NCBI RefSeq assembly: GCF_002960445.1
Contig: NZ_POJD01000110.1
Location: 62,001 to 126,000 of the forward strand
Origin: Streptococcus suis
Lineage (GTDB): Bacteria > Bacillota > Bacilli > Lactobacillales > Streptococcaceae
Direction of reading: 5' to 3'
Length of the DNA stretch: 64,000 bases
The notes under the pieces are model-generated. The model was not told the DNA's origin, made no database searches, and saw only the letters and a list, made by a program, of their open reading frames with translations. The translations under genes and the position numbers were made by a program. Every line of letters begins with the position of its first letter. The stretch's first letter is position 1. Below are positions 55,816 to 64,000 of the stretch, one piece after another.

Positions 55816-56629
55816 AAAAGGCTGTCTGCTTATTCTAGCAACTATCTTTGTCTTGTATAAAATTATTCTGCCAAGTAAGGTGCTGACGGGCTTACTTGGT
55901 CTGGCTATCATGGCAGGTCTTGTTTATTTTGTGAAAAAAGAATACTTCACCAATCGGACCGCAAACTTTTATCATTCAGGAAGTGAAATAAAGCCACACA
56001 TTCGGAAGAAAATTGTGACACGGAAGACCTATTCGCCTGACTATGATCGTCTGGAGGCTTTTGAACAACAGGATGTACTCTATGTGACCAGTGGAGAACC
56101 TTTTGGTTCCTCGGTTGTCATTGAGTACAGAAGATTGCCTCAAGAAGTTGCTCCTGAAGATTTTTCAGATATACCTAAGGATACTATCTTGGTTCATCAT
56201 TCGGAGGACAAGCATCAGTTGATTGCATTCTTTGGTAAGGGTTCTTTTCACAGGGTTCCATTTGACTACTACCGTGGGGATGATTATCCTTTAGAGAAGA
56301 TGTGGGTGCGACCCTATGGACCTGTTTTTCAAAGATGGATGTTAATTCCCTTTACTTTTCACGGTTTGGAAGCCGATCCTCGTCTATTCATAGCTGTTGA
56401 GGGGATGACAGAAAGAATCTTTGATACCTATAAAGAAGCTATGTATGATATTGGTCTTTTAAATAGGGACCAGGATACCTGTATTTTCATCGACATCAAT
56501 CGCTTTGACACTGGCATGGGTATCCTGTATCAGGTCTTGGACAAGGAACAATCCATCATCTATACCCAAAACTTTTTCCTTCCTGGAAACTATACTTTTG
56601 AAAGCTTAGAAAATGGAGTAAGTGTCTAA
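55805..56629 (+). CDS. Paralogue of the preceding protein with a degenerate motif
   Basis: 274 residues from the ATG at 55805 (GGGGGA before it; a TTG 5 codons earlier is possible). Two N-terminal helices (about 5-45) precede a soluble domain. The part RWMLIPFTFHGLEADPRLFI aligns with RTHIIPIGYHGFEADPRLVI of the neighbour, but the DRTH residues are QRWM, so activity is unlikely. The shared HG-EADPRL core shows common origin. It could be a partner or regulatory copy. It overlaps the next gene (TAATG). Confidence 0.6.
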   Translation: MNNKKGCLLILATIFVLYKIILPSKVLTGLLGLAIMAGLVYFVKKEYFTNRTANFYHSGSEIKPHIRKKIVTRKTYSPDYDRLEAFEQQDVLYVTSGEPFGSSVVIEYRRLPQEVAPEDFSDIPKDTILVHHSEDKHQLIAFFGKGSFHRVPFDYYRGDDYPLEKMWVRPYGPVFQRWMLIPFTFHGLEADPRLFIAVEGMTERIFDTYKEAMYDIGLLNRDQDTCIFIDINRFDTGMGILYQVLDKEQSIIYTQNFFLPGNYTFESLENGVSV

Positions 56630-57309
56630 TGTTTCATATCAATTATCAAGGAAAAGTGGCAAAATGTGGTGGTCTTTTTCGAAAATGTGAAGTAGAAGCC
56701 AGTCCTCATTTTGAAACCAAGGCAGAAGGGGAAGCCTATTTGGAAAAATGGGAGGACAATCGCCGGAGGTATCCAAGTTTACAATATAGCTCGCTCGTAG
56801 AGCCGTGTTTTAAGGGGCATGGACCGGGTAATCTGTTAAATATAGAAGGCAGTTCGGAGTATCTTCATGTGTTCTTGAATAGTGAGGAGCTTGAGGAAGC
56901 TATTTTGGAATTTTTATTCCAAGAGTATGAAAATGGAGCCTTACCAATGACTGTTCTGGGACCCGCGGCTGATTTTACGGAAGATCCTCAGTTAATAAAA
57001 ATGGTGGAGCAATTTTATGCTTGTGATGGGGATTATTGGATAGCGGGTGGACCAAGTCCTGCCCCAGGGATGAGCATTGATAAGATACTGCCACTTTTGG
57101 TAGAACGCTTGTATGCAAAATATAGCATTATTGAATTCTTTGCTTGGCTAGGATACGAAGTCTATCATACAGGAGAATTTATTGGGATTGGTTATTTCAG
57201 ATGTGGTTATTCGGACTTCTTAGTCGCAAGGGAGAATGAAGCATGGGAAGAAGAGATAGCCTACTTATTTGAAGAAGATGATGACTATGACTATGAGTTG
57301 GAAGAATAA
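56629..57309 (+). CDS. Hypothetical protein with Cys/His N-terminal motif
   Basis: 226 residues, no membrane helix. The N terminus (GKVAKCGGLFRKCEVEASPH) has C-x6-C-E-V-x4-H, similar to the C-x7-C-E-F-x4-H of the next protein. Such motifs occur at the N terminus of some phage-linked and toxin proteins, as far as I recall. The C terminus is very acidic (EEDDDYDYELEE). No enzyme family was recognised. Confidence 0.6.
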   Translation: MFHINYQGKVAKCGGLFRKCEVEASPHFETKAEGEAYLEKWEDNRRRYPSLQYSSLVEPCFKGHGPGNLLNIEGSSEYLHVFLNSEELEEAILEFLFQEYENGALPMTVLGPAADFTEDPQLIKMVEQFYACDGDYWIAGGPSPAPGMSIDKILPLLVERLYAKYSIIEFFAWLGYEVYHTGEFIGIGYFRCGYSDFLVARENEAWEEEIAYLFEEDDDYDYELEE

Positions 57310-57323
57310 AGGAGGATTGGAAG

Positions 57324-58034
57324 ATGGTGCTATATCATTACTCATCGAGAACGGGTATGGTGGAGGAATGCACTGCTAGAACAGTGGAACATTGTGAGTT
57401 TAGTGCTTATTCGCATTCAGAGAATTTTTCTTGGGTGGAGAAGTATCGTCAGGATGAAAATAAGGCTAGGAAGGAGGCGATTGATAATACAGAACGGCTC
57501 TTGAAAAGGGATTATTTGTTTGCAACTTTTTCTGATCGCTTATTGTGGTCAGATACAGGGGTTAAGGACTGGTCGCGAGTAACCATACGAGCACTGGAAG
57601 TCGCTAAAGTAGACAGTGACATTATTCAGTGGTTAAAAAGCAAACCCTTCTGTCTTTTCCGTCGTTCTCAATCAGGGATTGCTTCTTTTCTCAACTCACA
57701 AAATGGTCTGAAAGATGTTGCTAAGGTGATGGAAACGCTATTCTATACCAATATTGGGTTTGATTTAGGAACTCAGACCATGTTAGACCGCTGGCAATTA
57801 AGAAAACTCTGTTCGAATGTTGGGGCTGCTACAAATTTTCATAAGCCAGTTCTCAACCACCATATCACCAGCATAGATAACTATAGTCTAGCAAACGTTT
57901 GGTTGGAATATGTCCGGGAAAAGAAAAAGCGTAGGGAATTGCGTGAATTTATCTACGGAATGGAGGTATTTTATGCGATTGTACTGCCAACCGGTCAAAG
58001 TCGCCCAGAGGAAAGTTATTGGACTTGCAAATAG
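57324..58034 (+). CDS. Hypothetical protein with Cys/His N-terminal motif
   Basis: 236 residues. It opens VLYHYSSRTGMVEECTARTV and shares the C-x7-C-E-F-x4-H motif with the previous protein. The remainder is helical and soluble, with no recognised family. RBS AAAGGAGG. It ends 48 bases before the WYL regulator gene. Confidence 0.6.
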   Translation: MVLYHYSSRTGMVEECTARTVEHCEFSAYSHSENFSWVEKYRQDENKARKEAIDNTERLLKRDYLFATFSDRLLWSDTGVKDWSRVTIRALEVAKVDSDIIQWLKSKPFCLFRRSQSGIASFLNSQNGLKDVAKVMETLFYTNIGFDLGTQTMLDRWQLRKLCSNVGAATNFHKPVLNHHITSIDNYSLANVWLEYVREKKKRRELREFIYGMEVFYAIVLPTGQSRPEESYWTCK

Positions 58035-58082
58035 TAGTAAAATTTTTTAGAATAGAGAAAAATGACAATTGGCGGTTGAGAT

Positions 58083-59048
58083 ATGAAAGATAAATTGTTG
58101 CTGGCGATCTATATCTTAGAGATATTAAAAAAGTATTCCAGCCCCCAAACCAGGCTCACACAAGCGCAGATTATGAAGCGTTTAGATACTGACTATACCA
58201 TTTCGATTACCAGAAAAACTCTTTCCAACTATCTGGTGAGATTAAAAGAAGAGGGATATATTGAAGGTCAACGGGGTGTCTATATTCGCCGGGATTTTTC
58301 TGATAATGAATTAAAATACCTGATTGATAGTATCCTCTATGCTAAACATATGCCGGATGAACAGGCTGTCACCTTGATTGAAAAATTAAGGAATCTATCT
58401 CCTAGCCGTGTCAAAAACCGGGCCAAACACATTAGCTATCTATCCTCCATGAACCATACTGATAATATGTGCCTGGATCAAGTTGTTGAAGGTTTGGAGG
58501 AAGCTATTGAGAAGAATAGAAAGGTTCAAATTACGACCTGTCGTTACAATCTGTCGGGGAAATTAGTGGATACAGGCACTAGTATCATCAGTCCCTATTA
58601 CATTGTTTCTTCCATGTCTCGCTACTATGTGATTTGTTATGACGACTGTCGGGGGCAATATCTGGAGAACCGCCGTCTGGATCGGATTACTCAGGTTGAG
58701 GTCCTCTCAGAACCACGACGTAAGTTGGATGAAAGTGCTAGTATGAGGGATCGGTTCCATCTTGGTCAGTACATGAAAGAGCATCTCTATATGTTTTCTG
58801 GTCCGACTGGCAAAGTTCGGCTTGCCTTCAAAGAACAATTAGTGGGGATTGTCATTGATTGGTTTGGCAAGGATTTTCGCTTCGTGAAACAAGAGGGAGA
58901 TATAGTGACCGTTGATCTTATCTGTAATGAAGATGCCTTTTATCACTGGGCCCTGCAATACGGGGAACATTTCGAAATAATAGCTCCCGACCATCTCCGG
59001 AAGAGAATGAAAGAAGGTTTAGAAAAAATATTAAAAAAATACCAATAG
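58083..59048 (+). CDS. WYL-domain transcriptional regulator
   Basis: 321 residues. An N-terminal winged helix (KLLLAIYILEILKKYSSPQT, about 3-65, with a DNA-binding helix in SITRKTLSNYLVRLKEEGYI) is followed by a WYL domain (SPYYIVSSMSRYYVICYDDC near 180, then ENRRLDRITQVEVL), and a WCX-like C terminus. WYL regulators bind small ligands or DNA ends and control defence and stress genes. It sits inside the block, and a shared motif lies before the first gene and the WG-repeat gene, so local control is likely. Confidence 0.85.
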   Translation: MKDKLLLAIYILEILKKYSSPQTRLTQAQIMKRLDTDYTISITRKTLSNYLVRLKEEGYIEGQRGVYIRRDFSDNELKYLIDSILYAKHMPDEQAVTLIEKLRNLSPSRVKNRAKHISYLSSMNHTDNMCLDQVVEGLEEAIEKNRKVQITTCRYNLSGKLVDTGTSIISPYYIVSSMSRYYVICYDDCRGQYLENRRLDRITQVEVLSEPRRKLDESASMRDRFHLGQYMKEHLYMFSGPTGKVRLAFKEQLVGIVIDWFGKDFRFVKQEGDIVTVDLICNEDAFYHWALQYGEHFEIIAPDHLRKRMKEGLEKILKKYQ

Positions 59049-59058
59049 AAGTTGATAA

Positions 59059-59092
59059 TGTGTAATATTCTACCCATAACATTTTATATAAT
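59059..59092 (+). promoter_or_regulatory. Shared promoter motif, copy 2 (before the WG-repeat gene)
   Basis: TGTGTAATATTCTACCC then ATAACATTT, matching copy 1 at 53608 at all but 5 of 26 bases. TATAAT follows two bases later at 59087. Confidence 0.6.
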
Positions 59093-59119
59093 AGTCCCAT
59101 AAATAAGAAAAGAGGTACT

Positions 59120-60736
59120 ATGATGTCACTATTATTATTGAAAAAGAATGGTTTGTTTGGTTTGATGACAGTAGATGGAACAATGATTTTTCCACCACTT
59201 TACTCCGAAATATCCGAATATTCTAATGGTCTGATTGCAGTCAGAAAAGACAAGCTCTGGGGTTACTTAGATGAAGAAGGTCAGGTGGCAATTCCTTTTC
59301 AATTTACAGAGGCTAAGAAATTCTCAGCCAAGGGGGCAGCGCCTGTTAAATTTAATCACTCACCTAGCTCGTGGGGAATTATTGATCGGACAGGTAAGCA
59401 ACTCAATAAGAAATTGAACTTTGATCAGGGCTACCATGCGATTTCAGAATTCTCGGAAGAAGGATTAGCCATAGCTCAGCACTATCAAACCTATTGCTTG
59501 CTTGGGGAAGATGGACGGATTGTAAACAACCAATTCTATGCTAGTATTCATAAATTAGATTTGAGCAATACCTATCTAATTCGTGAGTTGAGTTCCTACA
59601 TAGCTGTCAATGAAGATATGGATGTTATTTTTAGGTCGGAAAAGCACTATGATGAAATTTACTCTATGTCCCATGGGATGCGGCAGGTGGTTATGGATGA
59701 CTTGGTTGGCTATGTAGATGAAACAGGTCGAGAAGTCATTCCTTGTCAGTACCAATTGGCTTATGAATTTGCGGAGAATGGTCTGGCTCCTGTCCAGTTC
59801 GACAATGGTTTGTTTGGTTACATCAATAAAGAGAATGATCTTGTTATAGAACCTCAGTTTGACGATGCCTCTATTTTTGAAAATGGTTTGGCTCCTGTTA
59901 CAAAAGATGGCAAGACCTGGTTTATCAATGAAAAGGGCGAGGCTGTCTTTGGGATGACTTTTGCGGCTGCCTCTCATTTTGCGGGTGGTTTGTCAAATGT
60001 GACCTTACACACTGGTCAAACTGCTTTTGTAAATACCTCTGGTCAAATCGTTTTCTACTATCCATCCGAATGGGAAGTGGAAAAGTTTACAGATAAGGAT
60101 ATCACAACCTTCAAGGTTGGGGATGAAGTAGGTATCATCAATAAGCAGGGAGATGTTGTTGTATCAGCTTGTTGCGAGAGTTTGAAGGTGAGTGAGTTTG
60201 GTAATCTGCATCCCTATAAACAAAATGGGCTCTGGGGTTATATTGATGGTGAGGGGAATATTGTCTTTAAAAATCAATTTTTACGAGCCAGCACCTTTGG
60301 GGCAAATGGTTTAGCTAGTGTCCAAATTGAACGAGCAGTGGCTGTAGAAGACCAAGTAATAGAAGAAGATGGTGATGAGATCATTATTGAGATGGATGAA
60401 GAGAAATCAATCTTTTGGAATATTATCAACGAAGATGGTCACATCTTGTTCCAGTCAGAAGATTTAGACTTCCTCTCAGGATTTGGGTCAAGCCCTTATG
60501 CCTACTGTGTAGAAGATGGCAAGTATTACTTTATCAATGCAGAAGGGGTTCGATTTGGTAAGGGAGATGAGTTTATGTCGACATTCTGTGACGGCGAAGC
60601 GATCGCTTTGCAATCAGGTTATCACAAGCATTTGGATGCATTTGGACAGGAGCTAAATCTGGATAAGTTTGGTCTGGTTCGCTTGTCGGAGGATTTTGAA
60701 TTGATGGTTGATCTTGATTTTGAAAAGGAGAATTAA
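59120..60736 (+). CDS. WG-repeat-containing protein
   Basis: 538 residues, starting at the first of two ATG codons with AAGAGG before them. Many repeats of the form KNGLFGLMTVDGTMIFPPLY, RKDKLWGYLDEEGQVAIPFQ and NGLFGYINKENDLVIEPQFD cover most of the protein: the WG repeat pattern, probably a beta-propeller or beta-rich binding surface. It has no signal peptide and no membrane segment. The function is unknown. It ends just before a very short frame with its own RBS (60738). Confidence 0.85.
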   Translation: MMSLLLLKKNGLFGLMTVDGTMIFPPLYSEISEYSNGLIAVRKDKLWGYLDEEGQVAIPFQFTEAKKFSAKGAAPVKFNHSPSSWGIIDRTGKQLNKKLNFDQGYHAISEFSEEGLAIAQHYQTYCLLGEDGRIVNNQFYASIHKLDLSNTYLIRELSSYIAVNEDMDVIFRSEKHYDEIYSMSHGMRQVVMDDLVGYVDETGREVIPCQYQLAYEFAENGLAPVQFDNGLFGYINKENDLVIEPQFDDASIFENGLAPVTKDGKTWFINEKGEAVFGMTFAAASHFAGGLSNVTLHTGQTAFVNTSGQIVFYYPSEWEVEKFTDKDITTFKVGDEVGIINKQGDVVVSACCESLKVSEFGNLHPYKQNGLWGYIDGEGNIVFKNQFLRASTFGANGLASVQIERAVAVEDQVIEEDGDEIIIEMDEEKSIFWNIINEDGHILFQSEDLDFLSGFGSSPYAYCVEDGKYYFINAEGVRFGKGDEFMSTFCDGEAIALQSGYHKHLDAFGQELNLDKFGLVRLSEDFELMVDLDFEKEN

Positions 60737-60737
60737 C

Positions 60738-60827
60738 ATGAAAACATTTATTACGGAACTGGTGGCACTAAAAAATACTGATTGGGTACAGCACCAAGTG
60801 CTCAATCAGTCTACTCCTAATATGTGA
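60738..60827 (+). pseudogene. Short 29-codon frame, possible remnant of a deleted gene
   Basis: MKTFITELVALKNTDWVQHQ and nine more residues, with AAAAGGAG before the ATG, which is a strong site for such a short frame. It is likely the 5' end of a longer gene lost by deletion. A small peptide gene is the alternative. Confidence 0.4.
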
Positions 60828-60862
60828 TCCATTAGGGCATTACAAACGATGGATAATCAAAA

Positions 60863-60894
60863 AAACAGCTATCTCCCCCCTAGGATAGCTGTTT
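60863..60894. terminator. Terminator closing the second accessory block
   Basis: AAACAGCTATC / GATAGCTGTTT stem with a 10-base loop, symmetrical, serving both directions. Confidence 0.8.
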
Positions 60895-60987
60895 CTGTAA
60901 TATAATTATAACAGTATTTCTTGAAAAATAGCTAAAAATACTACGATTTTTTTGAAGTTATTTTCCAGGCAAATTTTTAGTCGTTTC

Positions 60988-61350
60988 TTATCTCCAGAAC
61001 TTATCATAGCCTCTCTTCTCGTCCATGTTATAGGCGATGATATTGCGGAGCAGGTCCCAGTTGACTTCTTGGTCTTCCTTGATTTTGAAGAGGTTGGAGG
61101 TTGCTTCGTAGCCTGCTTCCTTGATGTCCTTGGCAAAGGTTTCCATAGTGACCGTTTCAGGTGCAATGGAAATATGAGCCTTGGCAGCAGAGAAACCAAT
61201 GATAAAGGTTCCGTCCATGATAAACATGGGCTGGTTCCATTTGATTTCTGTGGTTAGACTTGGAAATTCTTGCTGGATTTGGGTGAAGATTCTTGCCAGT
61301 TTATCCTTCAAGACAGGATTGTTGACCTTGTTCAAAAATTCTTGGAGCAT
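60988..61350 (-). CDS. DUF1801-family protein (iron chaperone/YdhG type)
   Basis: 120 residues from the ATG at 61350, which has GGAAAGGAAT before it; an in-frame ATG at 61365 is less likely. EIKWNQPMFIMDGTFIIGFS near residue 36 is typical of DUF1801. Its members bind metal or iron-related ligands in Bacillus, but function is not settled. It lies between the accessory block and the trehalose genes. Confidence 0.8.
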   Translation of the reverse strand: MLQEFLNKVNNPVLKDKLARIFTQIQQEFPSLTTEIKWNQPMFIMDGTFIIGFSAAKAHISIAPETVTMETFAKDIKEAGYEATSNLFKIKEDQEVNWDLLRNIIAYNMDEKRGYDKFWR

Positions 61351-61389
61351 AATATTCCTTTCCATTTTTTATTTCATTGTATCACAAAA

Positions 61390-61557
61390 GGCTGGGACAA
61401 AAGTCCTGGCCTCCTTAGTTTTTTTCAATAGTTAAACTTGACGCAGTGGTTGAGTGGGCTCTAATTAGCTGATTTTATCAGCTTTTACAGCCCTACTCAA
61501 CTGTGCGGGGGTGGGACGAAAAAATCGAACCCTGCGGGTTACCGATTTTTGTCCCAC
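61390..61557. repeat. Dispersed intergenic repeat, second full copy, with terminator hairpins
   Basis: It begins GGCTGGGACAAAAGTCCTGG, contains GCAGTGGTTGAGTGGGCT and its inverted arm AGCCCTACTCAAC, and ends TGCGGGGGTGGGAC. An outer GTGGGAC / GTCCCAC stem encloses AAAAATCG / CGATTTTT (61510-61556), which would also terminate treC. Same family as 48817-49130. Confidence 0.7.
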
Positions 61558-61568
61558 TCCCTTCTTGC

Positions 61569-63194
61569 TTATTTCACTATAATCGCTAAAGCTTGATAAG
61601 GTTTCAAGCTAATTTTTTTACCGAGTTTGCTGTCAGGATAGTTGCTGATGAGGATTTGACCACGTGCGTAGTCGTCTGCCAGGTCTAGTTCAACCTCTTC
61701 TGCGAAGAAATTGTTGAGGACCAACAGTTTTTCGCCATTTAGTAAGCGTTCAAAAGCATAGACTTTCTGGCTGTCCTTATAGGCTGCCTTGTAATCTCCT
61801 TCGGAGATGAGCGGGAGTTCTTTCCGCAGGCGGATGAGTTCTTGGTAGAAGGTAAAGATTGGGCCTGTTTTTTCCTGCTCAACGTTAATCGTTTGATAGG
61901 ATTTGCCAGCCTTTAGCCAAGGGGTGCCTGTTGAGAAGCCTGCATTGTCAGAAGCATCCCATTGCATCGGAGTGCGGGAATTGTCGCGGGACTTGGCCTG
62001 GATAATCTTGAAGGCCTGCTCAGGTGCGTGTCCTTGGTCCAAGAGCATCTGGTAGGCATTGATCGACTCGACATCGACATAGTCGTCCATGCTGTCGTAG
62101 TCAGGGTCAATCATGCCGATTTCCTCGCCCATGTAGATGTAAGGCGTACCGCGTGACAGATGGATAGAGGCAGCCAGCATGGTTGCTCCTTCATTGCGGA
62201 AATTCTTCACATCAACAAAGCGGTTGAGGGCACGAGGTTGGTCATGGTTGTTGTAGAAAAGAGCATTCCAGCCATTTCCGACGGACATTTCTTCGCCCCA
62301 AGTGTGGAAGAGGCGTTTGAGTTCCTCAAAGTCAAAGTCCATAATGGTCCATTTTTGACCGTCCTTGTAGTCCACTTTCAAGTGGTGGAAGTTGAAGGCC
62401 ATGGACAATTCTTCCCGCTCAGGAGCCGTGTAGAGAATGCAGTTTTCAATGGTGGTAGCTGACATTTCTCCCACGGTCATGAAGCCTTTTTCGCTACCAA
62501 AAGTAGCATTGTTCATCATCTTGAGGTAGTCGTGGGTAATCGGTCGGTCGGTGTAGGCTGGCTTGCCGTCATTGATTGGGCAGTCTTCGAGGACTTCATC
62601 CTTACCAATCAGGTTAATGACATCAAAGCGGAAGCCTTTGACACCCTTGTCTTTCCAGAAGTTGACCACCTTGAAGAGTTCTTCGCGGACATGAGGATTT
62701 CGCCAGTTGAGGTCGGCTTGGGTCGCGTCAAAGAGGTGGAGGTAGTATTTCCCAGTATCTCCAAAAGGAGCCCAGGCATTGCCACCAAATTTAGACACCC
62801 AGTCAGTTGGCTGGTTACGCAGGATAAAGAAATCCTGGTAGTATTTGTCACCAGCTAGGGCTTTTTGGAACCATTCGTGGTCGGTTGAGCAGTGGTTGAG
62901 GACCATGTCCAGCATGAATTCGATGCCCAGCTCTTTACCGACAGCCACCATTTCTTCAAAGTCAGCCATGGTGCCGAAATCAGGATTGACAGCTGTATAA
63001 TCAGAAATATCATAACCGTTGTCCCGTTGCGGACTTGGGTAGAAAGGATTGAGCCAGATCATGTCAATGCCTAATTCCTTTAGATAAGGAAGTTTTTCAA
63101 TAATTCCTCGTAAATCCCCGACACCATTTCCTGTCGTGTCCTTATAAGATTTGGGGTAGATTTGATAAACAACCTTTCGTTTGTCTATTGTCAT
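61569..63194 (-). CDS. treC: Trehalose-6-phosphate hydrolase
   Basis: 541 residues of the GH13 family. YQIYPKSYKDTTGNGVGDLR opens the barrel; region I is LDMVLNHCS, region II GFRFDVINLIG (Asp nucleophile), the acid/base Glu is in TVGEMSATT and region IV is NNHDQPRALNRF. It cleaves trehalose-6-phosphate into glucose and glucose-6-phosphate. The trehalose PTS gene lies just upstream on the same strand (80-base gap), so the two form an operon. Alternative name: other GH13 alpha-glucosidase. Confidence 0.9.
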   Translation of the reverse strand: MTIDKRKVVYQIYPKSYKDTTGNGVGDLRGIIEKLPYLKELGIDMIWLNPFYPSPQRDNGYDISDYTAVNPDFGTMADFEEMVAVGKELGIEFMLDMVLNHCSTDHEWFQKALAGDKYYQDFFILRNQPTDWVSKFGGNAWAPFGDTGKYYLHLFDATQADLNWRNPHVREELFKVVNFWKDKGVKGFRFDVINLIGKDEVLEDCPINDGKPAYTDRPITHDYLKMMNNATFGSEKGFMTVGEMSATTIENCILYTAPEREELSMAFNFHHLKVDYKDGQKWTIMDFDFEELKRLFHTWGEEMSVGNGWNALFYNNHDQPRALNRFVDVKNFRNEGATMLAASIHLSRGTPYIYMGEEIGMIDPDYDSMDDYVDVESINAYQMLLDQGHAPEQAFKIIQAKSRDNSRTPMQWDASDNAGFSTGTPWLKAGKSYQTINVEQEKTGPIFTFYQELIRLRKELPLISEGDYKAAYKDSQKVYAFERLLNGEKLLVLNNFFAEEVELDLADDYARGQILISNYPDSKLGKKISLKPYQALAIIVK

Positions 63195-63274
63195 TTTGCT
63201 CTCTCTTTCTTGAATTGTCTTGGTTGATAAAGCAATGATAGGAGGTGCAAGTTACCCTGCGCCCTCCTAGTACA

Positions 63275-64000
63275 TTAATTCTTTTTAGCGGTTAGGATAG
63301 CTTGTCCACGTTCTACTGAACGAGGAAGTTCTCCAAGAACCTCTGTATTGAAATCAGTTTGATTTGTTACGATGACAGGTGTTTCTGTTACCAGACCGGC
63401 AGCCTTGATAACATCGATGTCAAAGCTAATCAATTTGTCACCTGCTTTAACCTTGTCACCTTGTTTGACATGGGCTGTAAAGCCTTTTCCTTCCAAGCTG
63501 ACAGTATCCATACCGATGTGCATTAGTAATTCCAAACCATTTGCAGCAGTGATACCAACTGCATGGTTGGTTGGGAAGAGAACAGATACTTCACCATCAA
63601 CAGGTGCTACCAGAAGACCTTCGCTAGGGTCAATAAGGACACCTTGCCCCATGACACCTGATGCGAATACAGGGTCAGTTGCCTGTGATAATTCTTTTGC
63701 TTGACCAGTTAGGGGGCTGATCAAATCAGATTTTTCTCCTGAGGAAACGCTTGGAGTTACGCTTTTTACTTCTTCAGGAGCCTCATCCTTTTTTGCAAAT
63801 AGTCCTGCACGTTTGAAAACAACTGTCAAAATCATTGGAACTACAATTGCTACCAACATAGTGAGGGCAAATACTCCCCAGTATTCAGCCTTGATAGACA
63901 AGATACCTGGAAGACCACCGATACCGATAGAAGCAGCTTGGATGTTAAAGGTTACAGATAATAGACCAGCAATACTTGAACCGATCATAGCCGCTACGAA
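63275..64000 (-). CDS. treP: Trehalose PTS transporter, C-terminal part with IIA domain (5' end outside window)
   Basis: The reverse-strand frame is open to the right edge, giving the last about 241 residues. Membrane helices (to about residue 65 of this part) are followed by a linker and an IIA (glucose-type) domain with the phosphorylated His in LLMHIGMDTVSLEGKGF. It transports and phosphorylates the sugar to trehalose-6-phosphate, substrate of TreC downstream. Trehalose is inferred from treC. A hairpin (TAGGAGG / CCTCCTA) lies in the gap to treC. Confidence 0.85.
   Translation of the reverse strand, partial: FVAAMIGSSIAGLLSVTFNIQAASIGIGGLPGILSIKAEYWGVFALTMLVAIVVPMILTVVFKRAGLFAKKDEAPEEVKSVTPSVSSGEKSDLISPLTGQAKELSQATDPVFASGVMGQGVLIDPSEGLLVAPVDGEVSVLFPTNHAVGITAANGLELLMHIGMDTVSLEGKGFTAHVKQGDKVKAGDKLISFDIDVIKAAGLVTETPVIVTNQTDFNTEVLGELPRSVERGQAILTAKKN

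Noticed and set aside
63195..63274. Hairpin between treP and treC as a terminator
   Set aside because: No T-run follows it on the reverse strand; it is more likely an RNA processing or stability stem within the operon.

Overview
The window looks like a chromosomal segment of a low-GC Gram-positive coccus of the genus Streptococcus, most consistent with Streptococcus suis or a close relative. The reasons are the gene content and order (rnjA-rpoY, tsaB-rimI-tsaD, the rnhC-lepB-recD2 block, a streptococcal pflB, pepX, cppA, a RocS-like protein, a Sip-like LysM surface protein), strong AGGAGG ribosome binding sites, SigA-type promoters, and dispersed intergenic repeats. No rRNA, tRNA, CRISPR array, integrase or transposase was recognised.

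Layout. 1-14800 is mostly core: RNase J1 (cut by the left edge) and RpoY, an Rgg regulator with a candidate short hydrophobic peptide gene antisense to its 3' end, a DUF6287-type lipoprotein, the t6A genes tsaB/tsaD with rimI, azlCD and a YeiH-type exporter, an ABC transporter, a flavoprotein, RocS, a GNAT acetyltransferase, a membrane GDPD and YbaB. 14913-23117 is an accessory block: a divergent XRE repressor and a long tandem gene set (GIY-YIG nuclease, zinc-ribbon, DUF4357, DUF6287 and membrane proteins). 23352-29618 is core metabolism and cell wall: AgaS, PepX, CppA, a serine hydrolase and a LysM-CHAP protein.

29727-39230 is a defence island. It holds type I restriction-modification genes hsdM-hsdS, then two AT-rich genes that look like Kiwa kwaB and kwaA, a compact type I toxin-antitoxin module (34-residue holin-like toxin with a convergent antisense RNA), a Fic protein, and hsdR. 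39471-53336 returns to core: PflB, DNA polymerase IV, an Rrf2 regulator with its probable target oxidoreductase, a PfkB kinase, a lipoprotein, RecD2, signal peptidase I, RNase HIII, a Gfo/Idh/MocA oxidoreductase and the Sip-like protein.

53690-60736 is a second accessory block: membrane proteins, a membrane-anchored protein with a DNA/RNA non-specific endonuclease-like motif, its paralogue lacking that motif, two proteins sharing a Cys/His N-terminal signature, a WYL regulator and a WG-repeat protein. A promoter upstream carries a run of ten G between its -35 and -10, suggesting phase variation. A second, aligned promoter motif occurs both before the first gene and before the WG-repeat gene, suggesting control by the WYL protein. 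This block and the 15416-23117 block are the best candidates for an undescribed system. 60988-64000 holds a DUF1801 protein and the trehalose genes treC and treP (cut by the right edge).
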